Notes: a model not told the origin generated them from the letters alone. A stretch of 5,691 nt of DNA from Spirosoma sp. (GCA_025351545.1 JANXVQ010000298.1:1-5691); one strand, 5' to 3'. Shown: positions 1 to 5,691, numbered from the stretch's first letter. Numbers and translations are program-made.

Positions 1-10
1 AATCGAGAAG

Positions 11-751
11 TTATTTCTTGCCGTAAAAAACTCCGACGCCCGTTGGGCCGTAGAGTTTGTGGGCCGAAAGAACATAAAAATCAGCGTCAAGGGCTTGTAC
101 ATCAATATCAAGGTGAGAGCTGGCTTGTGCGCCATCAATTAACACCACGGCACCAACGGCATGGGCTTTGTCGATGATGATTTTGACCGGATTTATAGTG
201 CCGAGGGAGTTTGAGACGTGAACGCAGGAAACGAATTTGGTCCGCTCGGACAGCATTTTCCCGTATTCTTCCAGAATCAGTTCACCCGCATCGTTCACGG
301 GAATGACTTTCAGAACGCATCCTTTTTCTTCGCAAAGCATTTGCCAGGGAACGATGTTGGAGTGATGCTCCATCGTCGAGATAATAATCTCGTCGCCCTC
401 TTTCAAAAATTGGCGGCCATACGTCTGAGCGACCAGATTAATACCGTCGGTGGTGCCGTACGTAAAAATAATTTCCTGCCAGTGCTTTGCATTCAGGAAC
501 TCCTGCATAGCCCGGCGCGATGCTTCAAAGGCAGCTGTTGCCTGTTCGGCCAGATGGTGAATGCCCCGGTGAATGTTCGCATTATAGCCCTCATAATAAC
601 GGGTTAGGGCATTAATGACCGATTTTGGTTTCTGATTCGTTGCGGCATTATCTAAATAAACCAGCGGACGACCGTTAATTTCCTGATGAAGCACCGGAAA
701 GTCCTGGCGAATTTGCTGAATATCGAGGGTAGTTTCTATCGCTGATTGCAT
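11..751 (-). pseudogene. sufS: Cysteine desulfurase SufS, ended early by an in-frame TAA
   Basis: SufS is a cytoplasmic PLP enzyme that removes sulfur from cysteine as an enzyme-bound persulfide and passes it (usually via SufE/SufU) to the SUF scaffold. The N-terminal large domain is well preserved: DNAATNQKP at residues 34-42, HRGIH at 61-65, TMEHHSNIVPW at 126-136, LIDGAQASSH at 204-213, and the PLP-binding lysine K232 in SAHKLYGPTGVG. The frame stops after residue 246, whereas the family is about 400 residues. The missing part should contain the active-site cysteine and the end of the small domain. The ten bases past the stop continue in the same frame as Leu-Leu-Asp, so the segment reads GKK-stop-LLD where homologues typically read like GKKELLD. 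This fits a single GAA-to-TAA change. It could be a true mutation, a sequencing error, or recoding. The start at 751 puts IRQDFP and the PLP domain at the usual distance. No Shine-Dalgarno is seen. Confidence 0.85.
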
Positions 752-782
752 ATCTTGTTCGTGCCGAAAGGAGGCAAATAAC

Positions 783-806
783 TATAACGTTGACTCAGAA
801 GTTATA
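783..806. promoter_or_regulatory. Inverted repeat in the sufS leader, possible operator
   Basis: TATAAC at 783-788 and GTTATA at 801-806 form a perfect 6-bp dyad with a 12-base spacer, 31 bases upstream of the sufS start. No run of T follows, so it does not look like a terminator of the preceding gene. Its place in the short gap before sufS would suit a regulator site or promoter-associated element. I recognise no known SUF regulator site here, and no exact TAnnTTTG box is present in this gap. Low confidence because short AT-rich dyads arise easily by chance. Confidence 0.25.
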
Positions 807-846
807 AGTAAAACATAAATCAAGTGCCGTTAGGTTCGTATAAATA

Positions 847-1767
847 CTACCGTCTTTTTAAAACGATGACCTGATTTCGAAGCGTTTTGTTTCGGTGGAA
901 ATTATCATCTGCCATCAACACAAGCGTCTGTTTTTGTTCATCAGCCCAGGCCATGGCTTCAAGATTACAGACTGCACCCGGAAATTGGCTGTTGAAATCG
1001 AAAGCCAGTTCTTTTCGCAACGTATGGGTCATTTCATCTGGCGTTGCCAGATACAGGTTTGCTGTAACTCGCTTTTGACTGGCATCGTAACAGCGTTCCA
1101 GTACCAATATGCGATTATTATCTACCGCCAATATTTCCGAAATGCCGCCCAGACGTTCTTCGCCCTGCGCAAAGGCGCACCGATTTATAGGGTATTTATA
1201 CCGCTCTATAGCTGGATCAACGGCGAGTGGACTTGGGTACCTGAAAAATGTAATGGTGTCCTGATTCATACGGGTTTCGCCTTCCCAACCGGCTTCGGGC
1301 GCAACCCAAAGGGTTCCCGATGGCGTTAATGCTATACCTTCGAGGCCTTTATTAGGGCCTGGCAGGGGTATTCTCAACAACACTTGTGAGGCACTGTCCC
1401 GAATTGTTTTGCCGTACTGAATTGACGTAACGAATTCGTGTTCATCGGCCCAGAAGTAATTCCCGCTTTTGACATCATACCGGACTCCTTCAAACCAGAA
1501 GGGTGTCTTTTGGACCAGCTTCAGCCGTGAACTATCCCCTAAGTCGCGGATGGTGCGAATATTGGTAAACGTAAAATGCCAGCCACGGTCGCTTACCAGA
1601 TGCCACTCGCCGGTTGCCGGTATAATCTCAAGACCCGAAATGCCCCGCAGGCTATCGCGAACCAGCGGAATCGTGACTGAATCGCCCTCGAACGTGAATT
1701 GTAGACGTTGCCCGTGGGTAATAGATACCGTAAACAGTAGACAGGCAAGTAAATAGAGTCGTCTCAT
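847..1767 (-). CDS. Exported phytase-like (esterase-like activity) domain protein
   Basis: A 306-residue protein with an N-terminal signal peptide: Arg-Arg at 2-3, a hydrophobic core at about 4-16, and likely cleavage near THGQ at 17-20. Cys9 lies too early and lacks a lipobox context, so it is probably periplasmic or secreted rather than a lipoprotein. The mature part resembles the phytase-like/esterase-like beta-propeller family. Visible motifs are SGLEIIP (44-50), SDRGW (59-63), FEGVRYD (92-98), ADEHE (107-111), KGLEGIAL (140-147), GGISEI (207-212), VLERCYD (222-228), NLEAMAW (268-274) and ADDNF (286-290). The acidic motifs are typical of the family, but the natural substrate of these proteins is generally unknown and phosphatase activity should not be assumed. 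It lies between sufD and sufS on the same strand, after a strong terminator, so it is probably its own transcription unit, perhaps read on into sufS. The reading frame is intact and of normal length. Confidence 0.8.
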   Translation of the reverse strand: MRRLYLLACLLFTVSITHGQRLQFTFEGDSVTIPLVRDSLRGISGLEIIPATGEWHLVSDRGWHFTFTNIRTIRDLGDSSRLKLVQKTPFWFEGVRYDVKSGNYFWADEHEFVTSIQYGKTIRDSASQVLLRIPLPGPNKGLEGIALTPSGTLWVAPEAGWEGETRMNQDTITFFRYPSPLAVDPAIERYKYPINRCAFAQGEERLGGISEILAVDNNRILVLERCYDASQKRVTANLYLATPDEMTHTLRKELAFDFNSQFPGAVCNLEAMAWADEQKQTLVLMADDNFHRNKTLRNQVIVLKRR

Positions 1768-1795
1768 AAGAGGACAGGAAAGGCAAATAGGATTG

Positions 1796-1875
1796 AAATT
1801 GACCTGTTTACATACGTAGTAGATGCCACAAAAAAAGTGTCAGGTTTGAGAACCCGACACCACAAAAATTGACCT
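1796..1875. repeat. Ten-base direct repeat flanking the sufD terminator
   Basis: AAATTGACCT occurs exactly at 1796-1805 and again at 1866-1875, one copy on each side of the terminator hairpin. The copies are 70 bases apart in the 126-base gap between sufD and the phytase-like gene. They could be a duplicated regulatory site, or the trace of an inserted terminator cassette. Chance is possible, but an exact ten-base match in so short a gap is unusual. Confidence 0.4.
1830..1860 (-). terminator. Intrinsic terminator after sufD
   Basis: On the minus strand the sequence reads GTGTCGGGTT, loop CTCA, AACCTGACAC, then seven T. The stem is ten pairs with one G-U wobble. It starts 33 bases downstream of the sufD stop and 62 bases before the phytase-like gene. 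The T run is on the minus-strand side (A run at 1830-1836), so it should stop the sufC-sufD transcript and insulate the downstream gene and sufS. Confidence 0.9.
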
Positions 1876-1893
1876 ACTGGATAGTCAACGGAC

Positions 1894-3219
1894 TTATTTT
1901 GTCAATTTCTCGCGTACCACGCCTTCCAGATATTCACGAATAGGCTGTATTTTGATCTGACTCAATACATCCTGCGAGAAGGCATATAATAACAACGTCC
2001 GGGCTTCATCCTTCGGAATACCGCGCGACCGCATATAAAATAAAGCCTCGTCGTTCAGTTGGCCGGTGGTAGTACCGTGCGAACATTTTACGTCGTCGGC
2101 ATAAATTTCCAATTGCGGCTTGGTATTCATCGACGCCCCCGGCGACAGGACTACGTTTTTACACGACTGGTACGCGTTGGTTTTTTGCGCATCGGGCCGA
2201 ACGAAGATCTTGCCATTGAAAACGCCCGTGCTGTTGTCGTCCAGAATACCCTTGTAGAGTTCATTGCTGTACGAATTGGGCATGGCGTGATCAACAAGTG
2301 TATGGTTATCAACATGTTGACGTCCGTTGGGCATGTACAAGCCGTACATAAATGCTTCGGCATATTGACCGTTAAGCACAATGTTCAGGTTGTTCCGAAC
2401 AAAATTTCCGTTGAGCGTGATCGCAGCGGAATAAAAATGGCTGTTGTCGGACTGGCTTACCTGAGTAGTACCAATATGATACGCTTTCTCCGTTTCGTTC
2501 AGCACTTTGTAATACTGCATCCGGGCGTCGCGGTCGAGCACAATTTCAGTAACGACGTTAATGAAGCTGGATTTCTCGCCAAGTGTCCGATAGGCTTCGG
2601 CCAGCATCACCTCGGCATTTTTACCGATAACAATAAGATTACGTGGTTGCGAGGCTATATTTTTATCACGCGCATCGGTAATGAAGCGCAAAATAATGGG
2701 TTGCTCAACAGTCATATTATCCGGCACCCGAACTACTACGCCATCGCTGGCCATGGCCGTATTTAGCGCCGTGAACGCATTTTCCTGATAATCAGCATAA
2801 TGCGCGAAGTGTGACCCGATAAAATCTGGATCAGTTTTCAGCATTTCAGCAAAACTCGTGATTTGCACCTGATCGGCTGGGCTAACAATCCGCGAAAGCT
2901 CAGGATGATAACGGCCATTGATAAAGTACAGCAGATTGCCTTCAAGATTCGGAATCTCAAGCGGGATCAGGTCCTCAGCCGTCAACGTTGAGGACGTGTC
3001 GAGACCAAAATCTTCTTTTAGTAGCCCGTTCACACTAGAGTATTTCCATTCTTCGTGTCGAACCGTGGGAAACCCAAGCTGCTCAAACTGTTTCAAAGCC
3101 GCCCGTCGAAGCTGGTGTAACGGTGATTTTCGTTCGCCGTTCATAAGCTCTTCGTTATCTCGAAAAGACGTCAGCAACTGCTCTTTAAAATCGTTATATG
3201 ATACGTAGGAGGGAGTCAT
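1894..3219 (-). CDS. sufD: Fe-S cluster assembly protein SufD
   Basis: SufD is a cytoplasmic, catalytically inactive scaffold subunit. With SufB and the ATPase SufC it forms the SufBC2D complex on which Fe-S clusters are built. The 441-residue product is full length for the family. The N-terminal helical part carries FPTVRHEEWKYSSV (50-63), the usual SufD signature. The middle is a beta-helix rich in regularly spaced hydrophobic and Asn/Gly turns (about 160-375). The C-terminal helical domain, which contacts SufC, begins near residue 380 and includes ALFYMRSRGIPKDEAR (392-407). KCSHG at 378-382 holds His381, the equivalent of the SufD histidine implicated in cluster assembly. The gene follows sufC on the same strand after a 98-base spacer occupied by an inverted repeat. 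Eight A residues lie immediately before the ATG in place of a Shine-Dalgarno, which is normal for this phylum. An intrinsic terminator follows. No frameshift or missing domain is seen. Confidence 0.96.
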   Translation of the reverse strand: MTPSYVSYNDFKEQLLTSFRDNEELMNGERKSPLHQLRRAALKQFEQLGFPTVRHEEWKYSSVNGLLKEDFGLDTSSTLTAEDLIPLEIPNLEGNLLYFINGRYHPELSRIVSPADQVQITSFAEMLKTDPDFIGSHFAHYADYQENAFTALNTAMASDGVVVRVPDNMTVEQPIILRFITDARDKNIASQPRNLIVIGKNAEVMLAEAYRTLGEKSSFINVVTEIVLDRDARMQYYKVLNETEKAYHIGTTQVSQSDNSHFYSAAITLNGNFVRNNLNIVLNGQYAEAFMYGLYMPNGRQHVDNHTLVDHAMPNSYSNELYKGILDDNSTGVFNGKIFVRPDAQKTNAYQSCKNVVLSPGASMNTKPQLEIYADDVKCSHGTTTGQLNDEALFYMRSRGIPKDEARTLLLYAFSQDVLSQIKIQPIREYLEGVVREKLTK

Positions 3220-3226
3220 TTTTTTT

Positions 3227-3314
3227 AATGATAAATGATAAATGATAACCGGGTCGCCGGAGCGCTGACGAATGATTTGTAAGTCAAATCATCAATCATT
3301 TATTATTCATCATT
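3227..3314. repeat. Structured inverted-repeat element filling the sufC-sufD spacer
   Basis: The left arm is three perfect tandem copies of AATGATA (3227-3247). The right arm (3294-3314) is three successive 7-mers, AATCATT, TATTATT and CATCATT, each one base from the reverse complement TATCATT. The arms pair over 21 positions with 18 Watson-Crick pairs. Between them sit two more small stems: CCGG-GTCG-CCGG (3249-3260) and ATGATTTG-TAAGT-CAAATCAT (3272-3292), separated by a GC-rich stretch containing AGCGCT. The element starts 3 bases after the sufC stop and ends 7 bases before the sufD ATG, so it is transcribed within the operon and could form a multi-branched RNA. It lacks a T run, so it is not a simple terminator. 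It may be a REP/MITE-like intergenic repeat, an mRNA processing or stability site, or a control of sufD translation. Confidence 0.75.
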
Positions 3315-3317
3315 GAT

Positions 3318-4073
3318 TTATAGGGCTTCGGCTTCAGCCTTAATCCAGTCGTACCCTTTTTCTTCCAGTTCGAGTGCCAATTCTTTCGGACCAGATTTTA
3401 CAATACGACCTTTATACAATACATGTACAAAATCGGGCACGATATAATCCAGCAATCGCTGATAGTGCGTTACCAAAATTGTCGCTCGCTCCGGCGACCG
3501 AAGTTTATTGACGCCATCGGCCACAATCCGTAAAGCATCGATGTCCAGACCCGAATCAGTTTCGTCCAGAATCGCCAGCTTCGGTTCGAGCATAGCCATC
3601 TGGAAAATTTCATTCCGCTTTTTTTCTCCGCCCGAAAATCCTTCGTTTAATGACCGACTCAATAATGACTGGTCGATGTTGACGAGTTTCATTTTCTCTT
3701 TCATCAACTTCAGAAATTGCACAGCATCAAGCGATTCCTGTCCTCGATATTTACGAATTTCGTTCAGCGCTGTTTTGAGAAAATTCGTTGTACTGACGCC
3801 GGGAATCTCTATTGGGTATTGAAATGCCAGAAAAATACCCTCGGCTGCCCGATCTTCAGGAGCCATGTCTAATAAATCTTTGCCATCGAACAATACGCTA
3901 CCGCTCGTTACATCATAGTCCTGACGACCTGCCAACACCGATGCCAGGGTGCTCTTGCCCGCGCCGTTAGGACCCATAATGGCGTGAATCTCACCTGCAT
4001 TGACTTGCAGGTTGAGACCTCTTAGTATTTCTTTAGTGCCAATAGAGGCATGTAAATTACTGATGGATAACAT
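3318..4073 (-). CDS. sufC: Fe-S cluster assembly ATPase SufC
   Basis: SufC is the ABC-type ATPase of the cytoplasmic SufBC2D scaffold. Its ATP-driven dimerisation remodels SufB and SufD for cluster building. With the start at 4073 the protein is 251 residues, the normal family length. It has Walker A GPNGAGKS (34-41), Q-loop FQYP (84-87), signature FSGGEKKRNEI (146-156), Walker B LAILDETD (166-173), D-loop SGLD (174-177) and the H-loop histidine H203 in VTHYQ. The ETDSGLD form of Walker B and the EKKRNEI extension are SufC-specific. An upstream in-frame ATG at 4151 would add 26 residues with no family counterpart. An exact TAnnTTTG promoter box at 4109-4116 lies downstream of that ATG, so the internal start MLSISNLHAS is preferred. 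It is the first SUF gene visible in the operon and is followed by sufD. The usual upstream partner sufB is absent. Confidence 0.96.
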   Translation of the reverse strand: MLSISNLHASIGTKEILRGLNLQVNAGEIHAIMGPNGAGKSTLASVLAGRQDYDVTSGSVLFDGKDLLDMAPEDRAAEGIFLAFQYPIEIPGVSTTNFLKTALNEIRKYRGQESLDAVQFLKLMKEKMKLVNIDQSLLSRSLNEGFSGGEKKRNEIFQMAMLEPKLAILDETDSGLDIDALRIVADGVNKLRSPERATILVTHYQRLLDYIVPDFVHVLYKGRIVKSGPKELALELEEKGYDWIKAEAEAL

Positions 4074-4108
4074 AATAGGTTGTATCGTGACCGCTCTAAA
4101 TAAAGCCG

Positions 4109-4116
4109 CAAAGTTA
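4109..4116 (-). promoter_or_regulatory. Putative -7 promoter box for sufC-sufD
   Basis: On the minus strand this reads TAACTTTG, an exact match to the Bacteroidota primary-sigma -7 consensus TAnnTTTG. It lies 35 bases upstream of the preferred sufC start, giving a short leader. I found no convincing TTG -33 element at the usual spacing. The nearest upstream TTTTG (4149-4153) is about 32 bases away, which is too far. The box supports the start at 4073 and suggests that sufC-sufD is transcribed from its own promoter. Confidence 0.55.
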
Positions 4117-4282
4117 ACAGATGAAATGGCATCTACGTTGTAGGATAACAAAATCGGGCGTTTAAAAGTTGACCCTGCCTGTGCTTATTCGCTTATGAAT
4201 GGAAAACTCCTGTTCATACTAACCAAAAATGGTTCGGTTGGTACAAAGCAAAAGTGAATAGACTTCCCGTGTATTACTTTGT

Positions 4283-4590
4283 TCAGTTACTTATCAGGTA
4301 ATAAAATTGTCCTTCCTGAGCATCGTTAATTCGCCTGGCTCGCTTGGTCTGGCTGAGTACAAACGGATTACACACATTGGCCGGACAGTCGCAGGCATCA
4401 ACAGCACCGTCACAGCTCAGGTTGTTGTATAAATACGCACCGTGTAGGCCCGAGCTACCCCCGGGTTAGTATAGGCCGGATTATAGCCACTGAGCACGAT
4501 TTGACCATTGGCTTATGGGGTGTTGCCTACATAAGTAACAGGGGTGGGCGTTGCCTTAAAGATCGGCAGGGCAGCCTTCTTTTGTGTATA
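4283..4590 (-). pseudogene. Decayed C-terminal remnant of an unknown secreted-type protein
   Basis: Read on the minus strand, two adjoining frames give one coherent protein tail. The first frame (from about 4590 to 4431) includes IFKATPTPVTYVGNTP, then an in-frame TAA at 4513-4515, then GQIVLSGYNPAYTNPGVAR and a TVRIY stretch. The second frame (to the stop at 4283-4285) continues YNNLSCDGAVDACDC, then PANVCNPFVLSQTKR and a short tail. The frames join at ATTTATACAAC (about 4428-4431). Removing one TA pair would give an uninterrupted VRIYNNLSC, so a 2-bp insertion is likely. No start codon is present and the frame is blocked by TAG just upstream, so the 5' part is lost. The Gly/Asn/Thr-rich beta-type sequence with four clustered cysteines (CDGAVDACDCPANVC) resembles C-terminal parts of large extracellular proteins in Cytophagales. 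I cannot name the family. The alternative is chance coding potential, but the similarity in style across the frame junction argues against it. Confidence 0.55.
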
Positions 4591-4742
4591 CTAAAATTAT
4601 CATATGCTTACCTTAGTGTCTAGCTAAATACGTTAATTCAAATGAAATAATGATTTTTTTATAACTTTTTAAAAAAAATAATTTTAAAACAGAGGGTAGG
4701 TTTGCTTTTAAAACGGATCATACTATAAAGCCCCTGTGAATT
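4591..4742 (+). promoter_or_regulatory. AT-rich leader and promoter of the ECF sigma factor gene
   Basis: This 152-base stretch has no gene. Positions 4640-4690 are almost pure A/T, with T runs at 4654-4660 and 4666-4670 and an A run at 4671-4678, like an UP-element or a bent-DNA region. TAGGTTTG at 4697-4704 is an exact match to the Bacteroidota -7 box TAnnTTTG, 38 bases before the sigma factor ATG. No TTG -33 element is seen at the expected distance, so the A/T tracts may substitute for it, or the promoter may be activator- or ECF-dependent. Confidence 0.5.
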
Positions 4743-5342
4743 ATGAGAAGATGGTTACCTTCGGAGGAAGCGCAACAACTTTGGCAGGAGTACCGGGAAG
4801 GAGATATGTGTGCTCTTGCTAAAATTATGCAAAATTATTATCCCGATCTCTTTCACTGGGGAATGCGTTTGCATGCTGATCGTGATTTTGTTAAAGACTG
4901 TATTCAGGAGGTATTTATCAATCTTTGGAAAGTGCATGCCTCCATTACATCGGTTGACAATGTTCGTTCTTATTTGCTGGTTGTGCTCAAATCCCGCATT
5001 TTCCGCGAGCTATCTAAAAGACACGATTCACATAAAGCTGTTCTTTCTGACGACTACTCCTTTTCGGTTGAGTTTTCGGCTGACATACGTTTGATTGAAG
5101 AAGAAAACGAAATCTATAAAATTCGAAAACTGGAGCAGGTTATTACCTACTTACCACAACGCCAGAAAGAACTTATTTACCTTCGGTTTTACCAAAATCT
5201 CAGTTTTGAACAGATAGCAGACGTTATGAATCTGGGCCGTCAATCGGTCTATAATCTGCTTCAAAAATCGCTTACTAGTCTTCGTAAAAATTGGACCGTC
5301 AGTACCATTGGGTTAGCGTTTTACTTTCTGGATAGGGTATAA
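4743..5342 (+). CDS. ECF-type RNA polymerase sigma-70 factor (FecI-like)
   Basis: A 199-residue extracytoplasmic-function sigma factor that should direct RNA polymerase to a small set of promoters in response to a cell-surface signal. Region 2 spans about residues 13-63, with LWQEYREGD (13-21), YYPDLFHWGMRL (32-43) and DCIQEVFINLWK (52-63), the core-binding and -10 recognition part. Region 4 spans about 131-182, with YLPQRQKELIYLRFYQNLSFEQIADVM (from 136) and the helix-turn-helix ending RQSVYNLLQKSLTSLRK. Regions 1 and 3 are absent, as expected. The last 15 residues are hydrophobic (TIGLAFYFL, 188-196), a tail common in this Bacteroidota subgroup. The start at 4743 is needed to keep region 2 complete. 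The next in-frame ATG, codon 22, would cut into it. The gene is followed 48 bases later by a FecR-type anti-sigma gene, so it most likely belongs to a sigma/anti-sigma pair controlling a TonB-dependent uptake locus. Confidence 0.93.
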   Translation: MRRWLPSEEAQQLWQEYREGDMCALAKIMQNYYPDLFHWGMRLHADRDFVKDCIQEVFINLWKVHASITSVDNVRSYLLVVLKSRIFRELSKRHDSHKAVLSDDYSFSVEFSADIRLIEEENEIYKIRKLEQVITYLPQRQKELIYLRFYQNLSFEQIADVMNLGRQSVYNLLQKSLTSLRKNWTVSTIGLAFYFLDRV

Positions 5343-5390
5343 TCTGTGCCTCATCAGTATCATGAAACAAATGGAACGTAGCAGACAGCA

Positions 5391-5691
5391 ATGAAGAATT
5401 ACGACGCATACGAGATCGACGATTTTATTCAGGACGACGATTTTAGAGACTGGGTGCAGGGGCACAGTAGTTGCGAAGCCTTCTGGTTATCATTTTCTCA
5501 GAACTACCCGCACAAGCAGGAAGCCTTACGGCAAGCCGAACGGTTTATTCGAGCCGTATCTGTTAGACCGGAACGAATTAGCGACGCTGAAATTAGGAAA
5601 GAAGCTACTCTATTTATTGAAAAAGCTAGTGCGTATATACCAAACCGTAAAGATTTTAGAATGGACTCCCGGTCTGAAAGGAACATTTGGG
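5391..5691 (+). CDS. FecR-family anti-sigma factor, N-terminal part (cut by window end)
   Basis: An open frame from ATG at 5391 to the window edge gives the first 100 residues. It starts MKNYDAYEIDDFIQDDDFRDWV, with an acidic DDF..DD.FR.WV motif, then FWLSFSQNYPHKQEALRQA at about 32-50. This pattern is typical of the cytoplasmic N-terminal domain of Bacteroidota FecR proteins, which binds the partner sigma factor. The inner-membrane helix and periplasmic FecR domain would follow just beyond the edge; no membrane segment is reached here. Members are usually 300-400 residues, so about two thirds are missing. The gene follows the ECF sigma gene on the same strand and is presumably co-transcribed. 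The start is supported by homology-like length and by TGA/ATG overlap with a tiny upstream frame (5362-5394). No Shine-Dalgarno is present. The family is inferred from sequence pattern and neighbourhood. Confidence 0.85.
   Translation, partial: MKNYDAYEIDDFIQDDDFRDWVQGHSSCEAFWLSFSQNYPHKQEALRQAERFIRAVSVRPERISDAEIRKEATLFIEKASAYIPNRKDFRMDSRSERNIW

Noticed and set aside
218..607. Plus-strand open frame of 129 codons opposite sufS
   Set aside because: It is antisense to clear SufS motifs, with no promoter, start context or protein-like domain of its own.
767..774. AAAGGAGG, a Shine-Dalgarno-like sequence on the plus strand
   Set aside because: No start codon or plausible plus-strand gene follows within useful distance, and this phylum rarely uses such sites. 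It lies in the sufS leader on the opposite strand.
847..1767. Lipoprotein assignment for the phytase-like protein because of Cys9
   Set aside because: The cysteine is inside the hydrophobic core, too close to the N-terminus and without a lipobox; a normal signal peptide ending near residue 19-20 fits better.
2059..2766. Long plus-strand open frame of 235 codons opposite sufD
   Set aside because: It lies wholly antisense to a convincing sufD, shows no recognisable domain, and fits a codon-bias shadow.
3227..3247. Three 7-base tandem repeats as a possible CRISPR array
   Set aside because: The units are only 7 bases, directly adjacent without spacers, and are mirrored by an inverted arm, so they belong to a hairpin element.
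4074..4151. N-terminal extension of SufC from an upstream ATG
   Set aside because: The added 26 residues have no counterpart in SufC, the internal start gives the normal length, and the promoter box at 4109-4116 lies inside the extension.
4220..4242. Short dyad ACCAA...TTGGT upstream of sufC as an operator or terminator
   Set aside because: The stem is only five pairs with no T run and no match to a regulator site I know; it is too weak to call.

Overview
The window looks like a chromosomal segment from a member of the Bacteroidota, most likely a Cytophagales/Spirosoma-like bacterium. This rests on the protein styles (SufD, SufS, an ECF sigma factor paired with a FecR-type anti-sigma factor), on the absence of Shine-Dalgarno sequences before the genes, and on two exact matches to the Bacteroidota -7 promoter element TAnnTTTG upstream of sufC and of the sigma factor gene. 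The genus is an inference from pattern recognition; no search was run.

Left and centre (1-4151, all minus strand): a SUF iron-sulfur cluster assembly region. In transcription order it holds sufC (ATPase), an 88-bp structured inverted repeat that fills almost the whole sufC-sufD spacer, sufD (scaffold partner), a strong intrinsic terminator, a gene for an exported phytase-like/esterase-like protein that is not part of the SUF machinery, and sufS (cysteine desulfurase). SufC and SufD normally act with SufB as the scaffold complex, and SufS (usually with SufE) supplies persulfide sulfur. Two things are abnormal. The sufS frame ends at a TAA after 246 residues, before the active-site cysteine domain, and the few bases beyond it still read in the same frame as SufS. 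sufB, usually beside sufC, is not in the window.

Middle gap (4152-4742): no intact gene. Positions 4283-4590 hold a decayed minus-strand coding remnant of an unknown, probably secreted protein, with one in-frame stop and a probable 2-bp frameshift. Next to it lies a very AT-rich stretch of about 100 bp that carries the promoter of the sigma factor gene.

Right (4743-5691, plus strand): an intact ECF sigma-70 factor gene followed by the first 100 codons of a FecR-family anti-sigma gene, which runs off the window. In Bacteroidota such pairs usually control a following SusC/SusD-type TonB-dependent uptake locus, which would lie beyond the right edge.

I did not find a clearly new multi-gene system. 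The best candidates for follow-up are the interrupted sufS, the multi-stem element between sufC and sufD, and the secreted-protein remnant at the junction between the SUF genes and the sigma/anti-sigma locus.
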